In this document: piece after piece, positions 1-6,647 of the stretch
How positions within the stretch are numbered: the first letter of the stretch is position 1
Layout: each line of letters opens with the position of its first letter
Assembly: GCA_016712505.1 (NCBI GenBank)
Contig: JADJQY010000028.1
Span: 1-10,447, forward strand
Direction of reading: 5' to 3'
Source: Candidatus Eiseniibacteriota bacterium
Lineage (GTDB): Bacteria; Eisenbacteria; RBG-16-71-46; CAIMUX01
Length of the DNA: 10,447 bases
The notes under the pieces: generated by a model
What the model saw: the letters and a program-made list of their open reading frames with translations, nothing else
Databases searched by the model: none
Told to the model about the DNA's origin: nothing
Position numbers and translations under genes: made by a program

Positions 1-290
1 ACGGCACCCTCAAAGCACAGCGACACGTCGGCCTGCTGGCACTCGCCCTGGACCCGCAACGCGATGCGGTCGTCGTACAGGAAGGTGTTCAGTCCGCCGG
101 ACCTCCCGGCGAACCGGGGTGCCTCCGAACCCTGGTCGCGGCTCTCGACGAAGAAGATCGGAATTCGGGGGGCGGACCCCGAACCCAGGCCCGGCGTGGG
201 AGGCGTCTGTGCGCTCAGGGTGGGCGTCAGCCCGACGCTGGCGGCAAGGGACAGAAGGGAATGGAGGGCAATGAGGGACGGCTGGCGCAT
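1..290 (-). CDS. Secreted protein N-terminus, DUF7948-like (partial)
   Basis: About 96 residues are visible before the left edge cuts the gene. The start at 288-290 is well supported: an AGGAG ribosome-binding site lies 8 bases upstream. Residues 1-27 form a signal peptide: MRQPSLIALHSLLSLAAS, a hydrophobic stretch, then a likely cleavage site at TLSA/QT. After a Pro/Gly-rich linker comes a segment with FFVESRDQ, APRFAGRSGG, NTFLYDD and ADVSLCFEGA. In my judgement this follows the pattern of the N-terminal domain (DUF7948) of large secreted proteins that often carry SBBP-type beta-propeller repeats. The product is probably exported to the periplasm or cell surface. The repeat region would lie outside the window, so the family call is moderate while the secretion call is firm. 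Confidence 0.7.
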   Translation of the reverse strand, partial: MRQPSLIALHSLLSLAASVGLTPTLSAQTPPTPGLGSGSAPRIPIFFVESRDQGSEAPRFAGRSGGLNTFLYDDRIALRVQGECQQADVSLCFEGA

Positions 291-752
291 GGGGGAAGCT
301 CCTGCATGTCCCCTCGGACGCGCGGACGCCTTGCGGGTGCGAGGGGCTAGGAGGTCGGAGAGGCAAGACGCCGGGCCAGCGTCGGGCTTTCTGAAAATTC
401 TCGTCACCACGCCCTACGATCGGGCTGCGCCCCGGACACGTCGGGGTTCGCGGCCGACCGCAGTCAGCGCGGGGAGGCCTGGTCCCGGATTCCGTTCCCC
501 CGAGGAACGAAGCCCGTCCGCAACTCATCACGGCGCGGAGTGCGGCCCCGCCTCGCGCAGGCCATGCGCAGGCACATCCTGCAGGTCGCAGGGCCTGCCC
601 ACGGCTCGATCGTGGCTGAGTTCGGCGACATCGCAACGGCCTCCAGGGCGCCATCCTGCGGGCAGAAATGCCTCCGGCGCCGACCGTCGCAGCTTCCGGC
701 GTTTCTCACTGAGAATCACAGGAGGCAGAGGCACTCCACCGTGGAATTCGGG
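291..752. other. Gene-poor spacer
   Basis: This 462-base stretch lies between the stop of the HAF gene and the start of the secreted protein, both on the minus strand. Short open frames cross it in several frames, but their translations are Arg/Pro/Gly-rich and resemble no family I know. I see no RNA gene. A weak 5-bp inverted repeat (GACGC at 367-371, GCGTC at 379-383) is too short to call a terminator. The promoter of the secreted protein should lie here, but I cannot point to clear -35/-10 boxes. Confidence 0.5.
299..303 (-). promoter_or_regulatory. Ribosome-binding site of the secreted protein gene
   Basis: On the minus strand this reads AGGAG, followed by 8 bases (CTTCCCCC) and the ATG at 290-288. 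It is the best Shine-Dalgarno match noted in the window and fixes the start of the signal peptide. Confidence 0.6.
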
Positions 753-2111
753 CTAGTAGCGCGCGATCCAGGCCTCGGTGTGGCCCGCCGGATTGGTTCC
801 GGTGCCGCAGATCGTGATGCCCGCGTCGGTCTCCACGATGTCCGAGGCGGTCTGGAGCCTCCAGCCGCTCGGCACAGGCACAACGGCAGCGGCGAGGACA
901 TCGGCGATACGGTGCAACTCGCGTTCTTCGTCCCAGAGCACCGCCTCGAGCCCCAGCGGAGGATTTGCTCTCGCCGACGATCAGGCTTCCATCGCGCAGC
1001 ACCGCGCGCGCGCGGCTGTACGTGCCCCCGCCGGGGAGATCGCCGAGCAATTGCGGCAGAGCGTCGCCCTTCCAGAGACAAGCTTCGACCTCCGCTGCGT
1101 CCCGTGATCGAGATTCGCCAACCACGAGTCCGGAGTCCGAAACCGCGAAAGCTGACAGATAGTTACCGCCGCGGAGGAGTTGCCATCCCGCCTCCTCGGA
1201 CCAGCGCACCGCCTGCGTGGCGCGGTCCCCGGGCGCGAGCATCTGATTCCCCGCCGCCCAGAGGCCGTTGCGCGAGCAGCGCTCGAAGCACGTCACGAAA
1301 GCCGAGCTCTTCACTTGGTGGTCTTGGGCCCCGGACAGGGTCCACCTCGACGCGCGCTTCATCCTAGTCCACGGACTGAAGCCGTCGGCCCAGCCGAAGA
1401 CGCGGGACCCGTCTTCGGCGATCGAACTCGCAACACTCTCCTGGCTTCCCGGCTCATCGGCGCGAACTGTGCCCGTGCCGGTGGCACGCGTCCAGGTGAA
1501 TCCCCTCTTGAGTGTTCGGTTGCTGCCGGCCTCAGGCGCGCCCGCAAGACCAGCCCACGGCGGTCGAACCGTCCGCAGTGAGACCGCACACCTCGCCCGA
1601 CTCGCCGCGGCCCGAGGCGTCTCCGATTGGCAGCATTCCAGTGTCCGCGCGCCATAGAAACGCATGGAACTGCTCAAGTGTTCGCGAGTCCGACGACGAC
1701 GCGCTGCCACCTCCGACGGGCCGTGCCGTCGGAGGAAAGGCAGTTCGCGTGGCTGTAGTACGCGCCGCCCGGGAGATCACCGAGACCCCGGAAGTGGGTT
1801 TCCTTCGCAGCCGGGCGCTCTGCATTCCTCGCAGTCGAAGCGCGAATCGCAGCACTCCGAGTTCCATCGCTTGTGGGAAGGCTGGTTCCCACCCGGCACG
1901 CCAGCCAGCGCAGCGCAGTGCCGAGCGTGGCCGGCCACGCGTTCAACCACGCGAGGTACTGCAGTTCCCGCACCACGCGCGGGGCTGCCACGAGCCTTGA
2001 CCACAGGAGCACGTCTTGCGTCTGCAGGATCGAGCACAGCTCTTGCAGGGAGCAACTGGCAAGCGCCGTCTCGGAGGCTTGAGTCGTCTCATGCCTCGCC
2101 TGCTCGTCCAT
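753..2111 (-). pseudogene. HAF-repeat protein, interrupted by frameshifts
   Basis: HAF-type repeats follow one another in successive frames. RGLGDLPGGAYYSH and SSDGT lie near 1720-1790; FHAFLWRADTGM and LTADGSTAVGWS near 1550-1660; SIAEDGSRVFGWADG near 1370-1420; LPQLLGDLPGGGTYSRARAV near 980-1060. The C-terminus, GTGTNPAGHTEAWIARY, matches the usual end of such proteins (NPAGxTEAWIA) and gives the stop at 753-755. Frame changes are needed near 1725, near 1540, and at a C4 run at 951-954; each acts as one extra base, so together they restore the frame. A further pair is possible near 1870-1900. HAF proteins are usually exported with unknown function, yet I see no signal peptide here. The ATG at 2109-2111 is only the first one after the kinase stop, so the start is uncertain. 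The gene could be decayed or a casualty of sequencing error. Confidence 0.6.
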
Positions 2112-2180
2112 GTAGAGGCGCAAGCGACTGACCAGCGAGCACGGCGCGCCGGGCTCGGTGTCGAGGGTCGCACGGATGCG

Positions 2181-4316
2181 CTAACCTCCCTGCTCCGACA
2201 GTCCGCTCCACCAACGGTGCAGATTCTGCTCGTACTCCTCGCGAAACTGCTTCTTTTGCGTGTAGCCCGTGAAAAGGACGTAGCGATCGAGCGCTTCGTC
2301 CAGACGCCCGCGGCGTGCGAGATGGCGCGCGCGAAACTCAGATTGGCAGGAGAGAACGTGGATGCCAGCCGATACGAAGCCTCGGCCTCGGCGTCGCGGC
2401 CCTGCGCGGCGTAGAGTTCGGCTCGAACGCGATCCCATCCTCCGTTGGGGTCGCCTTCCGGCAGGCTACTCGCCAGCTGGAGCAGCCGCTCCGCGACGTC
2501 CAGGTCACCGCACTTGCATGCAGCGTCCGCCAAGTACATCGTGAGGAACCCAACATCAGGGAACAGGCGGCAGGCCTCTCGCAGGCGCGGGTAGGCCCGG
2601 GCCGGCTCCTCGCGTGCGAGGTAGAGGACGCCGAGCGCCGCGTCGACGAGCGGATCCGCTTCGGCATTCGGCTTTCGCAGCGATTCGAACTGTCCCCAGT
2701 GTTTCCTCGCGGACTCGACCTGGCCCCGCAGGAAGGACAGCAGGCCCATGCGGCGGTGCCAGTCCGCGGATGCGGATTGGGTTTCGATCAGCCGCGCAGG
2801 ACCTCCCAGCGCGGCAACGACCGTGTCGCGCTCTTCCCGAATCTCGGCGCGCAGCGGCGCCCAGCGCAGGGCGGCGTCGTAGTTCGCCAGGGCCTCGCTC
2901 AGCATGCCGTGCGCGTCGATGAAGCGCACCACCTTGTTGTCCCTCTCCGGCTCTCCGTAGAACGCGACTGTGAAGATCACGTTGGAATGCACGGGATCGA
3001 GCAGCGCGAGCCGCGTCTTGCGCACGTGGTCCTTGACCCAGTGTGGTACGAGGAAGACGTAAACGACGAGTGCAGCGCCGAGCCCGAGCGAGAGCACGCT
3101 GCCAACGCCCAGCCCCAGGGTCGCGGCGCGGTTGCGGCGCACGAACTTCACCGCACGCTCGAGCCTGCTCGCACGCCGGGCACGGATCGGCTGCAGCGCG
3201 AGCATGCGTTCGAGGTCGTCGGCGAGGTCGTCGGCGGTCGCGTAGCGCCGGGCCGGTTGTGTCTCGATCGCCTTGCCGACGATCGTCTCGAGTTCGCGCG
3301 GCAGACGGCCGTTCCAGGCGCGCAGCGGCACGGCCGATCTACTCTCCAGCGCGCGGACCATCGCGGCCGGTGTCGCGGGCCGCGTCCGTCGGCCTCTCGG
3401 GTCGTCGAACGGCAGATGCAGGGCCAGCGCGTGGTAGAGCGTGACGCCGAGCGCATAAACATCGGAACGCGCGTCGAGGCTCTCCGCCTCCCCCACCAGC
3501 TGCTCGGGTGACGAGTAGGCGACCGTGCCGGCGAAATCCCCGCTCCGGGTGAGCACCCCGTCGGCCGCGTGGACGAGCCCGAAATCGGAGAGCAGCGCCG
3601 TGCCGTCCTTGCGCAACAGGATGTTCGACGGCTTGACGTCGCGATGCACCATCCCGGCCCGGTGCAACGCGCCGAGAGCGCGAGCGACCGCGATCCCGAC
3701 GCGACAGACGAAGATCGGGTAAGGCTCATCGGCTCCCGCGGCCGGTCCGCCCAGGAAAGCCCGCACCTCGGAGGTCGTGCGCCGCGAATTCGTCGTGTCA
3801 TCGATCCGGCCCTGTGAACGTTTCGGCTCGAGGTGTTCGATGACCTGCGCGAGTGAGGCGCCGTCCACCCACTCCATGGCATAGGCGTGCACACCCCCGG
3901 TGGCGATGACGTCGTGCACGGTCACGACGTTCGGGTGGCGCAGACCGCCGAGGGTCTTGGCCTCGCGCAGAAAGCGCTCGCGCGCACCCGGCGCCAGCGC
4001 TGCCGCGGTCGGGAGCACCTTGAGGGGCGACGTGGCCCCCGAGTTTCTCCTGCCTTGCCAGATAGACGACCCCCATCCCCCCCGGCCGAGCTCCCAAGCG
4101 CACGACGTATCCGGACACCTCGGGCAGCTGCTGGCCGCGCAAGGGGGTGGCAAGCCGCGCCGTGCGCACCAGCGCTTCCACTTCCGCCCGCAGGTGCTCG
4201 CGGCCGGCCAGCAGCTCGTCGACATCCACGGCCGAGCCCTCCTCGCACAGCGCGACCGCGCGCTCGAACAGCTCGTCGAGAAACTCCTCGTCCGGGGTGG
4301 GAGGTGCCTGCGGCAT
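2181..4316 (-). CDS. Hanks-type Ser/Thr kinase with TM segment and TPR-like region (interrupted frame)
   Basis: Kinase 1 is about 711 residues once four single-base indels are repaired (CCC at 4093-4095, C7 at 4077-4083, G4 at 4024-4027, and near 2333). Residues 1-73 are an acidic helical N-terminus starting MPQAPPTPDEEFLDELFERA. The kinase domain follows: ELGRGGMGVVYLARQ glycine loop, VALKVL with the ATP-anchoring Lys at 4019-4021, RFLREAKTL, catalytic loop HRDVKPSNILL (HRDVK at 3632-3646), DFG at 3578-3586, GTVAYSSPEQ and DVYALGVTLYHAL. All key catalytic residues are present. One membrane helix (GLGVGSVLSLGLGAALVVYV) lies near residues 397-422. The remaining roughly 290 residues resemble TPRs (SADWHRRMGLLSFLRGQVE, LYLAREEPARAYPRLREA, ERLLQLASSLPEGDPNGGW). 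The C-terminus ends HRWWSGLSEQGG. The cytoplasmic kinase probably reads an input sensed by the distal part. It starts 10 bases after the sigma 1 stop, hence one operon. Confidence 0.85.
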
Positions 4317-4326
4317 GGCTCTCAAG

Positions 4327-5010
4327 TCAAACGCGCCGTGGCGGCGCATCACTTGGAGAGGCACTTCCTGCTGAATCCGTCGCACCGTTCTTGGGAATTT
4401 GCTGCGAACCGATCGTCGATCGGAGCGCTCTCACGTAGAGCTCGGAGCCCTTGCGAAGGCGGTGCCGCACGGCCGAAATGCCGAGATTCTGCCGGGTCGC
4501 GATTTCCTCCAGCGGGCGCTGCTCGAAAAGCCGCAGGCGCACGATCTCGCGCAGTTCGTCCGGCAAGCTGGCGAGCGCTGTCGCCATCCCTGCAGCCTGC
4601 TCGCGGTACATCGCCACGCGGCTGGGGGTCGTGGATACGGGGGGAAGCAGCGATTCTCCCGCCGACGTGGTGGTGTGCCCCTGATCGAGCGCCGTGAAAC
4701 TCAGCACCGCGTGCCCGTTGGAGCGCTTTGCGGTTGCGGCCCGATCGGAGAGATCGTGCAGGCGGTGGTCGATGATCGTCAAGAGCCACGACCGGAAGGC
4801 CCGGATTCCTCGCCACTCGCAGGTCGTGCGTCCACGCCAGGCATGCAGCAAGGCCTCTTGCAGGATGTCCTCGGCGCTGTGCTCGTCCCGCAGCCTCCCG
4901 CCCATGCGCTGTTCGATCACCACCAGCAGGCTGGCGGGGTCGACGGCTTCGATGAGGCGCTGCCAGACCTGGGACGAGGGCGAGAGCAGGGGATTCTCTT
5001 GGTCGAACAT
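4327..5010 (-). CDS. ECF-type RNA polymerase sigma factor (sigma 1)
   Basis: This intact 227-residue protein has the two domains of group 4 (ECF) sigma-70 factors. Region 2 spans residues 27-93, with EHSAEDILQEALLHAW as the region 2.2 core clamp contact and FRSWLLTIIDHRLHDLSDR as region 2.3/2.4. A variable linker covers about 94-137. Region 4 spans about 138-195 (ALASLPDELREIVRLRLFEQ, then PLEEIATRQNLGISAVRHRL as the helix-turn-helix for the -35 element). The C-terminal tail of about 30 residues is polar and low in structure. No anti-sigma gene is adjacent; a Hanks kinase follows after 10 bases. That matches the kinase-linked ECF groups known in Planctomycetes, so control by phosphorylation is the natural guess. 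Ser45 occupies the first position of the usual DAED motif. No clear ribosome-binding site precedes the ATG at 5008-5010. Confidence 0.9.
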   Translation of the reverse strand: MFDQENPLLSPSSQVWQRLIEAVDPASLLVVIEQRMGGRLRDEHSAEDILQEALLHAWRGRTTCEWRGIRAFRSWLLTIIDHRLHDLSDRAATAKRSNGHAVLSFTALDQGHTTTSAGESLLPPVSTTPSRVAMYREQAAGMATALASLPDELREIVRLRLFEQRPLEEIATRQNLGISAVRHRLRKGSELYVRALRSTIGSQQIPKNGATDSAGSASPSDAPPRRV

Positions 5011-5191
5011 GGGACGCCGCGGGAAGCGCTGCGGGGGCCCTCCATCCTACGGGCTGGCTTCATCCCGGTCGTCCGGACCAGGCGGCCGAATGGGCTGGAC
5101 GGGCCTCCAAGGGCTCCTTGTCCGCGGAGTTACGGCACCGGGATTGGGCCACGCGCCTCCGGCGTGCTGCAGCCGCGCAGGGCGGCGTGGA

Positions 5192-5220
5192 GCGGCCGGG
5201 CTCGACCCGAGCCCGGCCGC
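5192..5220 (-). terminator. Perfect 13-bp GC-rich hairpin, candidate terminator
   Basis: GCGGCCGGGCTCG at 5192-5204 and its exact reverse complement at 5208-5220 flank a 3-base loop. It sits 9 bases past the TAG at 5232-5230 that ends the small minus-strand ORF. Neither side has a T tract, so it is not a classic intrinsic terminator, although such hairpins are common at gene ends in GC-rich genomes. It also lies about 180 bases upstream of sigma 1 and would insulate the sigma-kinase operon from upstream transcription. Confidence 0.5.
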
Positions 5221-5229
5221 CTGGGAGGA

Positions 5230-5508
5230 CTAGACCAGCTTGCGCTGCCGCTTCAGCTCGGGCATGCAGTGCCGGATCCACGGAAGCGAGCGTACTGAGA
5301 AAAGATCGTTCAGAACGGGCGTGAAGGCCGCGGGGGCAACGTGCTTGCAGCGATTCGGACTGCGGCGAATGTAGGACCATGGTTGAGCTGCGGCCGATCG
5401 GTAGTGGCGGACACCGAGCCAGCGGCTTCCGGCGTCTTCATGGGGTGCCATGACCCGGAAAGGCGCGGGCCGGCCAGCGGTAAGGATTTCGGGCTTTTCT
5501 TCTTGCAA
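5230..5508 (-). CDS. Small hypothetical ORF, doubtful
   Basis: This 92-residue frame may instead begin at an internal Met near 5452. I do not recognise the product. The last 40 residues (TPVLNDLFSVRSLPW, IRHCMPELKRQRKLV) have a strong G/C bias at third codon positions and end just before a perfect hairpin, as a real gene end would. The N-terminal half has less clear codon bias. No signal peptide, membrane segment or known motif is visible. It could be the 3' end of a longer gene broken by frameshifts, since its neighbours are broken that way, but I could not join convincing upstream coding sequence in other frames between 5510 and 5686. Confidence 0.3.
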   Translation of the reverse strand: MQEEKPEILTAGRPAPFRVMAPHEDAGSRWLGVRHYRSAAAQPWSYIRRSPNRCKHVAPAAFTPVLNDLFSVRSLPWIRHCMPELKRQRKLV

Positions 5509-5686
5509 CCCCCGGCGGCCCTTCCACGTGGGGCCCCTTCAGGGAATCCTGTGCATCGCCCCTGCCCCTGGCGCGAGACGGCCGCTGCGCATCCGCACGC
5601 TGCCGAATTCGGGTTCCCACCTTGGAGACACGTTCGCACGGCAGCGTTCGTCAGCCCAGCCGCCGGCCATCACGGGCTCGGCCTGG

Positions 5687-6368
5687 CTACCACTTCTCCC
5701 CGCCGAGCTCGAGCTCGAGGTCTCTGAGTTGCCCCGCCTTCAGTCGGGAAATCTGGTCCCTAAGCTCCTCGAGCGCACGCCGATGTCTGGACCGAGCGGC
5801 CTCCTCCCCGATACCCAGGAAACCCGCGACCTCGGCATATGAACGGTCTTCGAAATCGCGCAGGACGATGATCTTCCGCAAGTCCGGATCGATCAATTGC
5901 ATCGCAAGCAGGAGGAATCCTCGCTCTTCCTGCTCGGCCACGCTTCGCTCAGGCGATCCGCCGAGCCCCGAACCTCCGCCGATTCGCGACGGGACGACGG
6001 GAAGCTCTCGGTCCGGTCGGGATCCCGAATCTCCCGCGATGAGGCGTCGTGCAACTCGCACAGCCGGTTTCGGACGACACGGGCGATCAGTGCACGAAAC
6101 CGACGTTCGTTCTCGGGCCGGAAGGGGGCGTGTACCGAAGCAGGTTGTACAGGATCGACTGGACCACGTCCTCGGACGTGTCGAAGCGACGAAGCTTCTC
6201 CGTCATCTGGCGGCCCACGTAGCGCTTGAGCCACGGAGCGTGACGTTCGATGAGGACAAGCAGGGCCGCCTTGTCCCCGGCGTGCCAGCGATCCAGCAAC
6301 TCGAGCGTGGATCTCTCCGCCTCTGCGTTGGGTTCGTCGTCATGCGAGGGAATCTGCGATTCGGGCAT
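5687..6368 (-). CDS. ECF-type RNA polymerase sigma factor (sigma 2), interrupted frame
   Basis: Three overlapping frames join into one 227-residue sigma factor if one base is restored at the G5 run 6124-6128 and one near 6008-6020. The N-terminus starts MPESQIPSHDDEPNAEAE. Region 2 follows: LLDRWHAGDKAALLVLIERH, APWLKRYVGRQMTEKLRRFD, then TSEDVVQSILYNLLRY, then FRPENERRFRALIARVVRNR. Region 4 contains LIDPDLRKIIVLRDFEDRS and YAEVAGFLGIGEEAARSRHR, a clear helix-turn-helix ending in RRALEELRDQI. The stop is TAG at 5687-5689. The ATG at 6366-6368 follows an AGAGG ribosome-binding site 4 bases upstream. In both stretches where the frame is lost, the flanking sequence stays conserved, so I favour sequence error over decay. 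Kinase 2 is divergent, making this a second sigma-kinase pair. Confidence 0.8.
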
Positions 6369-6371
6369 GGG

Positions 6372-6376
6372 CCTCT
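6372..6376 (-). promoter_or_regulatory. Ribosome-binding site of sigma 2
   Basis: On the minus strand this reads AGAGG, close to the Shine-Dalgarno consensus and just upstream of the ATG at 6368-6366. It favours this start over the in-frame ATG 54 bases further upstream. Confidence 0.4.
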
Positions 6377-6393
6377 GAGTTCGATTGGGGGCA

Positions 6394-6422
6394 ATTAGCG
6401 CGGTGGACGGGGTGTGCTGCAA
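6394..6422 (-). promoter_or_regulatory. Possible housekeeping-type promoter for sigma 2
   Basis: On the minus strand TTGCAG (6417-6422) and GCTAAT (6394-6399) are separated by exactly 17 bases. They match 3 of 6 and 4 of 6 positions of the -35 and -10 consensus. Transcription would begin near 6387, giving a leader of about 19 bases. An alternative is a GGAAC element on the same strand at 6455-6459, which resembles an ECF -35 box and would suit autoregulation, but I see no matching -10 for it. Both are weak. Confidence 0.25.
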
Positions 6423-6479
6423 GGGACTTCTCCGGGATCATCGCGGCATTCCAAGCGTTCCTCCGCAGATGGAAAGGCG

Positions 6480-6636
6480 CGGACAACCGTGGCGGTCATG
6501 GATTCCCCGAAGTCGGTCCACGAGTCCCCGACCCCCGCGAAGGGGGCCCGCGGCCTCCCTGCGCCTACCTTTCCCGTTCCCGCTGCCTGCCCGGCCCCGA
6601 TTCGCGGGTTGTCCGTTCGACGTCTTGCCCGGACAA
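6480..6636. promoter_or_regulatory. Three copies of CGGACAAYC in the divergent spacer
   Basis: CGGACAACC lies at 6480-6488, its exact reverse complement GGTTGTCCG at 6607-6615, and CGGACAATC at 6630-6638. The last two form an inverted repeat (7-bp arms, 14-base spacer) whose right arm ends 11 bases before the kinase 2 ATG. The spacer between sigma 2 and kinase 2 is only 279 bases, so three copies of a 9-bp motif are unlikely by chance. It could be an operator or a pair of promoter elements shared by the two genes. A CCCCC-GCGAA-GGGGG hairpin at 6532-6546 lies between the copies. Confidence 0.4.
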
Positions 6637-6647
6637 TCGCCCGTGTC

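Noticed and set aside
367..383. Small inverted repeat GACGC-N7-GCGTC upstream of the secreted protein
   Set aside because: A 5-bp stem is expected by chance in sequence this GC-rich, and its position suits neither a terminator nor a clear operator.
540..1367. Plus-strand open frame of about 275 codons opposite the HAF gene
   Set aside because: The minus strand encodes recognisable HAF repeats here; the plus-strand product is low-complexity Arg/Pro/Ser with no motif.
1943..2330. Extension of the kinase 1 frame past 2333 to a stop at 1943
   Set aside because: The added residues are Arg/Ser/Cys-rich and unlike TPRs, while the neighbouring frame continues the repeat (RGRLDEALDRYVLFTGY) and ends naturally at 2181.
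2315..3511. Long plus-strand open frame of about 398 codons opposite kinase 1
   Set aside because: It lies antisense to well-supported kinase and TPR sequence, and its translation is Arg/Gln/Val-rich with no recognisable motif. Antisense frames stay open easily in GC-rich genes.
6414..6647. Upstream extension of kinase 2 to 6414 or 6498
   Set aside because: The added sequence is Pro/Ala/Arg-rich without a ribosome-binding site and covers the CGGACAAYC motifs and the sigma 2 promoter area; kept only as an alternative start at 6498.
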